Positions 34,904 through 44,400 of a DNA stretch of 64,000 bases are shown piece by piece; the stretch's first letter is position 1; the number at the start of each line of letters is the position of its first letter. The notes under the pieces were generated by a model, which was not told the DNA's origin, ran no database searches, and saw only the letters and a list, made by a program, of their open reading frames with translations. This stretch comes from Streptomyces sp. NBC_01408. Its GTDB lineage: Bacteria > Actinomycetota > Actinomycetes > Streptomycetales > Streptomycetaceae. The translations under genes were made by a program, and so were the position numbers. The stretch covers positions 3,217,001 to 3,281,000 of the forward strand of contig NZ_JAPEPJ010000001.1 in the NCBI RefSeq assembly GCF_026340255.1, written 5' to 3'.

Positions 34904-35620
34904 ATGGACCGAGGCATGGCCCGGCGCGGACTCCGTGAGGAGTGGGACTGGCCGCCGGCCAGCCTGCTCGGTGGTCTCCCCAAGGACGCCCGCGATCAGT
35001 TGCTCGCGCTCGGCACCCGTGTCCGGTACGAGGCCGGCCGCGTGCTCATGCGCGAATCGGAGTGGACCAGCTTCGTACTGATCCTCCTCGACGGAGTGGT
35101 CAAGGCCACCGGGCGCATCCAGGACGGCCGGGATGCCCTGCTGGCGGTCCGGATGGGTGGCGACCTCGTCGGTGAACTCGCCGCCGTGGACGGGCGTCCC
35201 CGGTCGGCGACGGTCACCACCTGCGGGACCGTCCTGGTGCGGACGGTCCCGCGCGCCCTCTTCCTCGACTGCCTACGGCGCCATCCGGGGATCGCGCTCG
35301 CCGTCAACACGTCCATCGTGACCAAGCTTCGCGTCGCCAACGCCCGCCGCATCGACCTCGCGGGCTGCGACGCCGCCACCCGGCTGGCCCGGGTGCTGCA
35401 CCAGATCGCGATGACATACGGCGAGCGCGTCGGCGAAGGAGCGGTGATCCACTGGCCGATCACCCAACCGGAGCTGGCCACTCTGTCCGGTACGGCGGAA
35501 CCCACCGTGCACAAGGCGTTGCGCAGACTCCGCGAAGCCGGCGTGGTCTCTACGGGTTATCGGAGCATCAGGGTCGACGATCTCGCGCTGCTGAGCAGCA
35601 TCGCGTTCGCCGAGCCGTGA
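34904..35620 (+). CDS. Crp/Fnr family regulator with intact-looking cyclic nucleotide cassette
   Basis: 238 residues. The cNMP-binding domain contains a phosphate-binding cassette GELAAVDGRPRSATV (GE at residues 90-91, RSA at 100-102), matching the GE...RSA residues that hold the cyclic nucleotide phosphate in Crp. The C-terminal winged helix is LATLSGTAEPTVHKALRRLR. ATG 34904 has GGGGGAG 6 nt upstream; ATG 34889 is an alternative adding five residues. It is divergent from the cyclase-like gene and upstream of the STAND gene (136-bp gap), so it probably senses a nucleotide made or bound by its neighbour and controls the locus (inference). Confidence 0.85.
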   Translation: MDRGMARRGLREEWDWPPASLLGGLPKDARDQLLALGTRVRYEAGRVLMRESEWTSFVLILLDGVVKATGRIQDGRDALLAVRMGGDLVGELAAVDGRPRSATVTTCGTVLVRTVPRALFLDCLRRHPGIALAVNTSIVTKLRVANARRIDLAGCDAATRLARVLHQIAMTYGERVGEGAVIHWPITQPELATLSGTAEPTVHKALRRLREAGVVSTGYRSIRVDDLALLSSIAFAEP

Positions 35621-35756
35621 AAGGAGCGAGCGGAAACCATCCTGCGACGGGTTCGCGGGCCTGTGCCGTGGCTACTGTGGCCCGACGGCGCACCCGCCGA
35701 GGCGGGCGCCGAAGGGGGCTGTCAGGCCCTGCCCGACGGAGCTGACGGGGGTTGCG

Positions 35757-38252
35757 ATGGTAGAGCCGCAAGAGCCGCAAGAGCCGCAAGAGGTCGCAGA
35801 GGGAGGCAGTGCGTCGGCCGGGAACGAGGCCGGGTACCAGATCCACATCGCCGGGAACGCGGCCGCTCCGGTGATCGCGGGCAACCACAACGTGGTGCTG
35901 GACGCGCATCACGGGTCGACCGTGACCCTGCTGATGGAACGGGAACAACCCCGGCCCGTACGCCGGGACCAGATCGGACTCCTGCCGCGGCGACAGCACG
36001 CCCCACTGGGCCGCGAGGCCGAACTCTCGGCTCTGGCCGTGGCGATGGGGGACGGCGGGCCGGTGCAGCTGTGGGGTCCGCCCGGCGTAGGCAAGAGCAC
36101 GCTCCTGCGGTACGCGGCCAGGACCCTCCATCCCGGACCGGACGGGGTGCTGTTCCTGAGCGGTGCCCACCGGGAGCCCGGTGACCTGGCCCAGGAGATC
36201 TTCGAAGCCTGTTACGAAGCCGCACGGTATGTCCCGTCGGGCCCGGAGCTCCGCCGGCTGATGACGGGCATACGGGTGACGGTGTACATGGACAACGCCG
36301 AGCTGACCGCAGACCAGATACGGGAGCTCATGGACGCGGCCCCGGACGCGTGCTTCGTCTTCGCCGGCCGGGAACGGTCGCTGCTTGGCGAGGGCACGGC
36401 GCTGGAGCTCACGGGGCTCGACCGCGGTGCGGGACTGGAACTCCTGACCCGGGAAGTCGGTAACCCCACACCGGAGGGTGAACGCGCCGCCGTCGAACTG
36501 TGGCAGGCGGCGGCGGGGCGGCCGCTGTTCCTGCTGCGCGCGGCGGCTCTCGCCCGGCGCGACGCCGCGGGCGTGGTGGTGCTGCCTCTGCCCGGCGCGC
36601 TGGCGGAGGTGCTGCCGCTGCTGCTCGACCAGCTCGACCCGGAGGCGATGAGAGGCCTGCACCTGCTGGCAACGCTGGCCGATGCGGAGTTGGACCCGGT
36701 GCACGTCGGCGCTCTGGCGGGCGCGACGAATCCGGCCGCCCTGTGCGGCCGACTGGTGGACCTGGGCCTGGCCGAGGCCACGGAACGGGGGTTCCGTTGC
36801 GCGACCGACACCGTACAGGCACTGCGGGGACGCAACCTGGATCCGTTCCCGGTTGCCCGGCTGTGTGAGTACTTCGCCTGGTGGGTCACGCGGAGGTCGA
36901 CGTCACCCGGCCAGATCGCCGATCACGCCAGGGCCTTGGAGATCGCGGCAGAGCTCGCGGAACGGGCTGGCCGGCCGGACCTCGCGGTCTCGGTCGCAAG
37001 GGCTGCCTCGCCCGCCCTTGCCCGATCGCTGCGGTTCGGCCAGTGGGGGCGGGTGCTCGGCCGGGGCCGTATCGCCGCCCAGCACGCGGGTGACCAGCGC
37101 GCCCTGGCCTATTTCACCCATGAGGAAGGCATCAGGAGTCTGCTGACCGGCCGACGGGTGGTGTCCGGGATCCTGCTCGCGGAGGCCGCCATACTGTGGC
37201 GGCAGTTGGGGGACACGGCGGGCGCGAACGCGGCGGCGGGTGCCCAGCAGTACGCCCCGTCGCAGCTCCCGCTGGACCCGTCGCTGCCGGACCCGTCGCT
37301 GCCGGACCCGTCGCTGCCGGACCCGTCGCTGTCGGGGTCGTCGTCGCCTGACACGTTGCCGTCGGGGCAGTCGCAGCCGGTCCCGGTGGACGGGGGCTCG
37401 TCATCGGTGGTACCGGGTGATCCTTCGGTGGCCGGTCAATCCGTGATGCCCGCAGACCCCGTGTCGGTACCGGCTGAGGCGGTCTCGGGGAGTGGGTCCA
37501 CCGCCGGACCGGGCGGGAGCGGAGCGGATCCGGGCCTGACCGACCACGCGGCGGCCCATACCGGGGACTTGGTGGTGACGCCGATGCCGGCAGGGCCCGG
37601 GCCGGCGGCGCCGATGCCGCCCGGCGCGGAACAGGTCGGCAGCGTCGTGGGCAATGCGGCGGGAGGCGTGTCCACAGGAGCCGCCGCCACGGCCGGCGGT
37701 GCGGGAGCGGCCGGAGCGTCTGCTCTCACGGTGGTGCTCACCGTGATCGCCATCAGCGCCGCCCTCGTCATCGCTGCCGTGGCCATCGGCCAGCAGCAGA
37801 CCACCGATGACCCGCCGTCGGTTGCTGCCTCGACTGCGAGGCCGACGCCCACCCGCGTGCCTGTCATTCCGGTGCCGACTGGCCTGCCGGCCGAGCCGCG
37901 CCCGACGCCCACACCTACGCCGACGCCCACCGGCCTGGCTGGCGTGTGGAGGGATGACCAGGGAGCCGTCCACAAGATCGAAGAGGAGCGTCCCGGGGTG
38001 TACGCGCTGAGGTTCACGCCGATATGCGGCGGGGAAATCACTATGAAACTCACCGGTGCGGGTGGCATCTACCGGTCCACGGACGAACCCTTGTATGAGG
38101 AGGGTTCATGTGCCCTGATCGGATATTTCAAGTCGGAGATCACCGTCGCTGCTGACGGAAGGACCGCACTGTGGAGCGGCGAACCTCCCGCAGGCGCTGC
38201 GGATCTCACATGCCTCAACTGCGAGCCGATCGCACTCACCCGCGTCGAGTGA
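35757..38252 (+). CDS. STAND/NLR-like ATPase with N-terminal GN-motif, membrane helix and extracytoplasmic domain
   Basis: 831 residues. Order: EPQ repeats (1-12); a short beta-prone motif (about 28-50) with IHIAGN and APVIAGNHNVV; an ATPase with Walker A GPPGVGKST (107-115), Walker B-like VTVYMDNAE (174-182) and CFVFAGRE; helical winged-helix/ARM-like region to about 495; Pro/Ser-rich linker with PDPSL repeats; one membrane helix (about 656-678); Pro/Thr linker; and a C-terminal beta-rich domain (727-831) with four cysteines. STAND ATPases are signalling switches that oligomerise on ligand binding. The C-terminal domain would lie outside the cell if the N-terminus is inside. Function unknown. 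Confidence 0.85.
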   Translation: MVEPQEPQEPQEVAEGGSASAGNEAGYQIHIAGNAAAPVIAGNHNVVLDAHHGSTVTLLMEREQPRPVRRDQIGLLPRRQHAPLGREAELSALAVAMGDGGPVQLWGPPGVGKSTLLRYAARTLHPGPDGVLFLSGAHREPGDLAQEIFEACYEAARYVPSGPELRRLMTGIRVTVYMDNAELTADQIRELMDAAPDACFVFAGRERSLLGEGTALELTGLDRGAGLELLTREVGNPTPEGERAAVELWQAAAGRPLFLLRAAALARRDAAGVVVLPLPGALAEVLPLLLDQLDPEAMRGLHLLATLADAELDPVHVGALAGATNPAALCGRLVDLGLAEATERGFRCATDTVQALRGRNLDPFPVARLCEYFAWWVTRRSTSPGQIADHARALEIAAELAERAGRPDLAVSVARAASPALARSLRFGQWGRVLGRGRIAAQHAGDQRALAYFTHEEGIRSLLTGRRVVSGILLAEAAILWRQLGDTAGANAAAGAQQYAPSQLPLDPSLPDPSLPDPSLPDPSLSGSSSPDTLPSGQSQPVPVDGGSSSVVPGDPSVAGQSVMPADPVSVPAEAVSGSGSTAGPGGSGADPGLTDHAAAHTGDLVVTPMPAGPGPAAPMPPGAEQVGSVVGNAAGGVSTGAAATAGGAGAAGASALTVVLTVIAISAALVIAAVAIGQQQTTDDPPSVAASTARPTPTRVPVIPVPTGLPAEPRPTPTPTPTPTGLAGVWRDDQGAVHKIEEERPGVYALRFTPICGGEITMKLTGAGGIYRSTDEPLYEEGSCALIGYFKSEITVAADGRTALWSGEPPAGAADLTCLNCEPIALTRVE
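37275..37331. repeat. 15-bp tandem repeat in the STAND gene
   Basis: GACCCGTCGCTGCCG is repeated almost four times without change, encoding PDPSL units in the linker between ATPase and membrane helix. Perfect identity indicates recent expansion. Confidence 0.85.
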
Positions 38253-38265
38253 AGGAGTTCCCGAT

Positions 38266-38547
38266 ATGCCATCCGCCGCAGGCGACCGCTTCACGATCCG
38301 GATCGGTGGCGACGCCTCCGCGCCCGTCGTGGCCGGTCACCACAACCACGTCGAGGTCCACCGGGCGGCCGAGCCCGCGGTCGCCGACGAGCCCGGCCAA
38401 GCCCCCGGCGCGACCCAGACCAATACCGCCAGCGACCACGCCAGCGTCTACACCGTCATGAACGGCGAACTGCACATCCACCAATACGAGGACCAGCCCG
38501 CGCCACATACGGCCCCTGACCCTCCATCGGCTCCGCCACCCCCGTGA
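38266..38547 (+). CDS. Small protein sharing the STAND N-terminal motif
   Basis: 93 residues, 13 bp after the STAND gene with an AAGGAG ribosome binding site. Residues 10-32 contain IRIGGDASAPVVAGHHNHVEV, shown in part as APVVAGHHNHVEV, which aligns with the STAND motif (APVIAGNHNVVLD). A second short strand VYTVMNGELHIHQY follows, and the tail is Pro-rich. No enzymatic domain. It is probably a structural or signalling partner that binds the STAND protein through this motif (inference). Confidence 0.8.
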   Translation: MPSAAGDRFTIRIGGDASAPVVAGHHNHVEVHRAAEPAVADEPGQAPGATQTNTASDHASVYTVMNGELHIHQYEDQPAPHTAPDPPSAPPPP

Positions 38548-38580
38548 TGCAGGAAGCCCGGGCGCCCGGCAACGCCGCCC

Positions 38581-38602
38581 TTCGGGCGAAACAACGCCCG
38601 AA
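38581..38602 (+). terminator. Hairpin after the STAND operon
   Basis: TTCGGGCG pairs with CGCCCGAA over a 6-nt AAACAA loop, 33 bp after the small gene's stop. Confidence 0.65.
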
Positions 38603-38629
38603 CCCGCCCGGGCGCAGGGTTCCGTACCG

Positions 38630-38770
38630 CTATCGGGCGGTGAGCAGGCTGTCCCGATTGGCGTACCAGCGCAGGGAGTCTCGGATTCCGTCCTCGATGG
38701 AGTGCTCGGCCTTCCAGCCCAGGGCCGAGGAGCTGGCACCCGGGGTGATCCGTACGCATGTGGCGTCCCG
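38630..38770 (-). pseudogene. C-terminal fragment of an NAD-dependent sugar epimerase gene
   Basis: In the leftward frame ending at 38630 the peptide RITPGASSSALGWKAEHSI then EDGIRDSLRWYANRD closely resembles the C-terminal end of UDP/GDP-sugar epimerase-dehydratases (LGW-x-P...GIRDxLRWY). Nothing upstream in that frame continues the Rossmann domain, so only about 40 codons remain. The rest of the 446-bp gap 38548-38993 contains no gene I can support. Confidence 0.5.
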
Positions 38771-38993
38771 GGCGGTCGTGAGAGACCTCCTGCTCGTCTC
38801 GGGGCGGGCTGCACCGGACGAACTCCGCGCTTTGGCCGAGCGTACTGACAGCCTCGGCTGAGTGGAGCGGTAGCCGGCTGAGCGAGGCGTCGGTCGTAGT
38901 GGCACCGGCCTTGTCGGGAGCGTCCCGCCGGACGGATCCGGCTGAGGGCCGGAGGTGTGGTCGGCGCCACCGGGCCCCGGGCTCGTGTCTGCT

Positions 38994-39296
38994 TCAGCCG
39001 GAGGTCTTGCAGTCGCGGCCCTTGACGACCCACGTCCCCATGTACAGGTGGGAGATGGTCTGGGGGCAGTACCACTTGTAGCCGGTGTCGGCCTGGACGA
39101 TGTAGGCGGGTTGGAGCGGGCCCGGCGAGCCGATGACTCCGCAGGGGCCGGCGTCGATGTTCCGGGCGCTGAACGTGAGCTTTTGGCAGGTGAACGTGGG
39201 TGCGTCGGCGGCGTACGCGGTGGCGGGGGCCGCCGTGGCGGCCAGGGCGAGGGTGAGGGCGAGAGCGGCCGTGGTGCGCAACAGGTGCTTGATCAT
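38994..39296 (-). CDS. Small secreted cysteine-containing protein
   Basis: 100 residues: signal peptide (HLLRTTAALALTLALAATAA, cleavage after TAYA) and a roughly 70-residue mature part with four cysteines (TFTCQKL, GPCGVI, WYCPQT, RDCKTSG) that could form two disulfides. I do not recognise the family. Divergent from the amylase gene. Confidence 0.7.
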   Translation of the reverse strand: MIKHLLRTTAALALTLALAATAAPATAYAADAPTFTCQKLTFSARNIDAGPCGVIGSPGPLQPAYIVQADTGYKWYCPQTISHLYMGTWVVKGRDCKTSG

Positions 39297-39430
39297 GCCC
39301 TGTTGGTAGCGGTTGGCCACCCTTCTTGGGATTCGCTTTGGCCGGGGCTCACCCGGTCGGCCGGGTCGGTTCACCGGAGAAACGTCCCGCCCCGCGCCTG
39401 CCTTGGCCAGGACACGCACGGGAAACAATT

Positions 39431-39482
39431 CTGCAATCTCTTGCGCAAGGTCTTGCAACATTCCGGGGTGCCCCCCTACGGT
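39431..39482 (+). promoter_or_regulatory. Amylase promoter with MalR-type repeats
   Basis: CTGCAAT (39431), CTTGCGCAAG (39440-39449, perfect palindrome) and CTTGCAA (39452-39458) lie in tandem. A possible -35 TTGCAA (39453-39458) and -10 TACGGT (39477-39482) with an 18-bp spacer sit 40-70 bp before the start codon, so repressor bound at the repeats would cover the -35 box. Confidence 0.5.
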
Positions 39483-39522
39483 CGCGACAATCCCCACCTC
39501 TCCCGCCAGGAGGCCCCCCCAC

Positions 39523-41250
39523 ATGTCTGTCAGAGCCGCCAGACCCGCACGAGCCCCCGGAGTTGCCGGTGCCGCCGCCGCGGTCCTGCTCGCCGCCGCG
39601 AGCCTCACCGCCCAGGCGCCGCAGGCCCAGGCCGCGCCGCCCGGCGACAAGGACGTCACCGCCGTCCTTTTCGAGTGGAAGTTCGACGCCGTGGCCGCGG
39701 CCTGCACCGGCACCCTCGGTCCCGCCGGATACGGGTACGTCCAGGTGTCGCCGCCCCAGGAGCACATCCAGGGGGCGCAGTGGTGGACGTCCTATCAGCC
39801 CGTCAGTTACAAGATCGCCGGACGGCTGGGGGACCGGGCCGCCTTCAAGGCCATGGTCGACACGTGCCATGCCGCCGGGGTGAAGGTCGTCGCCGACTCC
39901 GTCATCAATCACATGGCCGCCGGGGACGGGACGGGGACGGGGGGAAGTTCGTACACGAAGTACGGGTACCCGGGCATCTACTCCGGTTCCGACATGGACG
40001 ACTGCCGCGCGGTCATTTCGAACTACCAGGACCGGGGCAACGTCCAGAACTGCGAGCTCGTGCAGCTCGCGGACCTGGATACGAGTGAGGACTACGTCCG
40101 CGGGCGGATCGCCGGGTACCTGAACGACCTGCTGTCGCTGGGAGTCGACGGCTTCCGGATCGACGCCGCCAAGCACATGCCCGCCGCCGATCTGGCCAAC
40201 ATCAAGTCCCGGCTGAGCAATCCCGGCGTTTACTGGAAGCAGGAGGCCATCTTCGGGGCCGGCGAGGCCGTCTCGCCGAGTGAGTACCTCGGCAACGGTG
40301 ACGTGCAGGAGTTCCGTTACGCCCGGGACCTGAAGCGGGTCTTCCAGAACGAGAACCTGGCCTACCTGAAGAACTTCGGTGAGGCCTGGGGGCACATGCC
40401 CAGTGGGCAGAGTGGTGTGTTCGTCGACAACCACGACACCGAGCGTGGCGGGGACACCCTCAGCTACAAGGACGGCTCCGCCTACACCCTCGCCAACGTG
40501 TTCATGCTGGCCTGGCCCTACGGCTCCCCGGACGTGCACTCCGGCTACGAGTGGACCGACAAGGACGCCGGCCCGCCGAACGGCGGTGCGGTGAGCGCCT
40601 GTTACGCCGACGGCTGGAAGTGCCAGCACGCCTGGCGGGAGATCTCCTCGATGGTCGCCTTCCGCAACGCGGCCCGCGGGCAGTCCGTCACCAACTGGTG
40701 GGACAACGGCGGCGACCAGATCGCCTTCGGGCGCGGCTCCAAGGCGTACGTCGCGATCAACCACGAGGCGGGCGCGCTGTCCCGTACCTTCCAGACCTCG
40801 CTCCCGGGCGGCGACTACTGCGACGTGCAGAGCGGGCGTACGGTCACCGTGGGCGCGGGCGGGCAGTTCACCGCCACCCTCGGGGCCGGGACGGCCCTCG
40901 CCCTGCACGCGGGCGCCCGTACCTGCTCCGGCGGCACGACCCCGCCGCCGTCGGGCACCTCCGGTGCCTCCTTCGCCGTCAACGCCACCACCGTGGCGGG
41001 GCAGAACATCCACGTCGCCGGGGACCGCGCCGAACTCGGCAGCTGGAACACCGGCAGCGCCCCGAAGCTCGACCCGGCCTCGTACCCCGTCTGGAAGCTC
41101 GACGTCGCCCTCCCGGCCGGCACGACCTTCGCGTACAAGTACGTCCGCAAGGACGCCGCCGGCAACGTCACCTGGGAGAGCGGAGCCAACCGCACTGCCA
41201 CCGTTCCCGCGAGCGGCAAGGTCACGCTGACCGACACCTGGCGCACCTAG
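39523..41250 (+). CDS. Secreted alpha-amylase (GH13) with C-terminal starch-binding domain CBM20
   Basis: 575 residues. Signal peptide ends near QAQAAPP. GH13 motifs: [20 protein letters not shown] (nucleophile), [13 protein letters not shown] (acid/base Glu) and [12 protein letters not shown]. After a Thr/Pro linker, a CBM20 domain follows ([47 protein letters not shown]). The ATG has CAGGAGG 9 nt upstream. It degrades extracellular starch to maltodextrins for MalEFG. The stop codon TAG coincides with the end of a short repeat element. Confidence 0.95.
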   Translation: MSVRAARPARAPGVAGAAAAVLLAAASLTAQAPQAQAAPPGDKDVTAVLFEWKFDAVAAACTGTLGPAGYGYVQVSPPQEHIQGAQWWTSYQPVSYKIAGRLGDRAAFKAMVDTCHAAGVKVVADSVINHMAAGDGTGTGGSSYTKYGYPGIYSGSDMDDCRAVISNYQDRGNVQNCELVQLADLDTSEDYVRGRIAGYLNDLLSLGVDGFRIDAAKHMPAADLANIKSRLSNPGVYWKQEAIFGAGEAVSPSEYLGNGDVQEFRYARDLKRVFQNENLAYLKNFGEAWGHMPSGQSGVFVDNHDTERGGDTLSYKDGSAYTLANVFMLAWPYGSPDVHSGYEWTDKDAGPPNGGAVSACYADGWKCQHAWREISSMVAFRNAARGQSVTNWWDNGGDQIAFGRGSKAYVAINHEAGALSRTFQTSLPGGDYCDVQSGRTVTVGAGGQFTATLGAGTALALHAGARTCSGGTTPPPSGTSGASFAVNATTVAGQNIHVAGDRAELGSWNTGSAPKLDPASYPVWKLDVALPAGTTFAYKYVRKDAAGNVTWESGANRTATVPASGKVTLTDTWRT

Positions 41251-41300
41251 GGGGTGTCCGGTGGGTCATGGCCGGGCCCGGGCCTGATCCACCGGACCCC
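41248..41300. repeat. Short derivative of the palindromic repeat family
   Basis: TAGGGGGTGTCCGGTGGGTCA at the left (quoted as TAGGGGGTGTCCGG + TGGGTCA) is mirrored by TGATCCACCGGACCCC, joined by GGCCGGGCCCGGGCC. The first 35 bases match the left end of the 165-bp element at 53026 except for one position; the middle is deleted. It begins at the amylase stop codon. Confidence 0.75.
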
Positions 41301-41324
41301 GCCCTGGCCGCCGCTCCACAGACC

Positions 41325-41368
41325 AGGGCCGCCCGGCACCACCTTTCCCGCCACCGCCGGGCGGCCCT
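41325..41368 (+). terminator. Terminator between amylase and amylase-pullulanase
   Basis: AGGGCCGCCCGGC pairs perfectly with GCCGGGCGGCCCT over an 18-nt loop, in front of the pullulanase ribosome binding site. It could end most amylase transcripts or act as an attenuator for the next gene. Confidence 0.7.
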
Positions 41369-41401
41369 CATCCATGCGACCCGTACACAAGGAGATCCGC
41401 C

Positions 41402-44400
41402 TTGATACGTCCTGCCGCAGGAGTCCTCGCCGCCGCCCTGGCCGTGACGCTCCTGCCCGCCCTGCCCGCCGCGGCCGCGGCGAAGCCGCCCGCCCCGCCG
41501 TCGGACGCGAAGCTGGCCGCCGAACCGGCCCGGCACGACCTGACCCGGGAGCAGTTCTACTTCGTGCTCCCGGACCGGTTCGCGAACGGCGACCCGCGCA
41601 ACGACCGGGGCGGCCTGACCGGCTCCCGGACGCAGACGGGCCTGGACCCGACGGACAAGGGCTTCTACCAGGGTGGTGACCTCAAGGGCCTGACCGACCG
41701 GCTCGACTACATCAAGGGCCTGGGGACCACGGCGATCTGGATGGCGCCGATCTTCAAGAACCAGCCGGTGCAGGGCAAGGGCGACGACGTCTCGGCCGGC
41801 TACCACGGCTACTGGATCACCGACTTCACGCAGGTCGACCCGCACTTCGGCACCAACGCCGATCTGGAGCGGCTGATCGACAAGGCGCACGGGAAGGGGA
41901 TGAAGGTCTTCTTCGACGTCATCACCAACCACACCGCCGATGTCGTCGACTACCGGGAGGGGTCCTACGACTACCTGTCCAAGGGGGCCTTCCCCTATCT
42001 GACGAAGGACGGGGTGCCGTTCGACGACGCCGACTACGTCGCAGACGCAGCAGGCGGGGACGGGAAGCGGAAGTTCCCGAAGACCGGGCCCGGCACCTTC
42101 CCGCGTACGCCGTTCGTGCCCGAGGCGAAGAAGGACCTCAAGGTCCCCGCCTGGCTCAACGACCCCTCGATGTACCACAACCGCGGCGACTCCACCTTCG
42201 CCGGGGAGTCCTCCGAGCAGGGTGACTTCTTCGGCCTGGATGATTTGTGGACCGAGCGGCCCGAGGTCGTCAGCGGGATGGAGAAGATCTACGAGAAGTG
42301 GGTCAAGGACTTCGACATCGACGGTTTCCGGATCGATACCGTCAAGCACGTCAACACCGGCTTCTGGAGTCAGTGGGCCACCGCCCTCGACAAGTACGCG
42401 GCCCAGCGCGGCCGGGACGACTTCTTCATGTTCGGTGAGGTCTACTCCGCCGACACCGCCGTCACCTCCCCGTACGTGACGCGCGGCCGCCTCGACGCCA
42501 CCCTCGACTTCCCGCTCCAGGACGCGGTCCGCGCCTACGCCTCCCAGGGCGCGGGAGCCGGCCGGCTGGCCTCCGTACTGGCCGATGACTACCGGTACAC
42601 CAGCGACAAGGCGAACGCCTACGAGCAGGTGACCTTCCTCGGCAACCACGACATGGGCCGTTTCGGGAGCTTCCTGAAGCAGGACCGGCCGGGCGCGGGG
42701 GAGCAGGAGCTGCTGGACCGCTACCGGCTCGCCAACGAGCTGATGTTCCTCTCCCGGGGCAACCCGGTGATCTACTCCGGCGACGAGCAGGGCTTCACGG
42801 GCGCGGGCGGCGACAAGGACTCCCGCCAGCCGCTCTTCGCCTCGCAGGTCGCCGATTATCTGGATGACGACCAGCTCGGAACGGTGCGCACACACGCGAG
42901 CGACGCTTACGATCCGGAGCACCCGCTCTACCAGCAGATCAGTGCTCTCTCGAAGCTGACGAAGGCCCACCCGGCCCTGCGTGACGGCATCCAGAGCAAG
43001 CGCCTCGCCGACGGGTCCGTCTACGCCTTCGCCCGGACCGACGCCCGCAGCCGCACCGAGTACCTGGTCGCCGCCAACAACGGGACCGAGCCCCGGACGG
43101 TGGAGATCGACGCCCCGGCCGGCACCCAGTACCGCAGCCTGTACGGCGGCTTCGCACTGCCGCGCGCCTCCTCGGCGGGCAAGCTCCGCGTCGCCGTACC
43201 CGCCCTCGGCACGGTGGTTCTCCAGGCCACCACCCCCCTGGCCGAGCCCGCCACCGGGCCCACCCTGACCCTCAAGGCCCCGGCCCCCGGCGCCGCCGGC
43301 ACCGTCGAGCTCTCCGCCGAGGTCACCGGAGGCGGCCTGAACCGGGTCGTCTTCGCCGCGCAGACCGGCAACGGGAAGTGGCAGGTGCTCGGTTCCGCCG
43401 ACCACGCCCCCTACAAGGTCACCCAGCACGTCACCGCCCCCGCGGGCACCGTCCTGCGCTACAAGGCCGTCGTCGTGGACTCCGCGGGCCGCACCGCAGG
43501 CGCCCTCGCCGAGTCCCTGGCCGGCCAGGTCCCGCCGAAGGAGACCCCCACCGCCACCCAGCGCGACTACGCCGTCGTGCACTACAACCGGCCCGACGGG
43601 GACTACACGAACTGGCGGCTGTACGCCTGGGGCGACATCGCCGAGGGCGAGGCCACTCCCTGGCCTGAGGGCCACGCCTTCACCGGCCGCGACGCCTACG
43701 GGGCCTTCGCCCACGTCAAGCTCAAGCCCGGCGCCTCCTCCGTCGGCTACCTCGTCATCGACAAGGACGGCAACAAGGACGTCGCCGCCGACCGCACCGT
43801 CGACGTGACCAAGACGGGCGAGATCTGGCTGGAGCAGGGCAAGGAACCCGCCCGCACAGAACGCCCCGCCCACCCGCCGCAGGACACCACCAAGGCCGTC
43901 CTGCACCACCAGCGCCCCGACGGCGCCTACGACGGCTGGGGCCTGCACGTCTGGACCGGCGCGGCCACCCCCACCGACTGGTCCAAGCCGCTGCTCCCGG
44001 CCCGCACCGACTCCTACGGCGCGGTGTACGAGGTTCCGCTCGCCGCCGGGGCCACCTCGCTCAGCTACATCCTGCACAAGGGCGACGAGAAGGACCTCCC
44101 CTCCGACCAGTCCCTCGACCTGAAGGCCACCGGCCACGAGGTCTGGATGCTGGGAGGCCGCCAGGAGTACCTGCTCCCGCAGCCCGCGGGATCCGCCGCC
44201 GCCCTGGACCTCACCACCTCGAAGGCCGTCTGGATCGACCGCGACACCCTCGCCTGGGACGCCCCCGCGGCCGCCGCCTCCGTACAGCTCCTCGCTTCCC
44301 GCGAGGGCACCGTCACCGCCGCGAACGGCGTCCTGCACGAGGGCGGCGCCCAGTGGCTGCGCCTGACCCGGTCCGAGCTCACCGCCGCCCAGAAGGAGAA

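Noticed and set aside
33586..38547. Known CBASS or Pycsar defence system
   Set aside because: No CD-NTase, no Pycsar-type membrane or TIR effector and no ancillary CBASS genes; the cyclase-like protein is paired with a transcription factor and a STAND protein instead.
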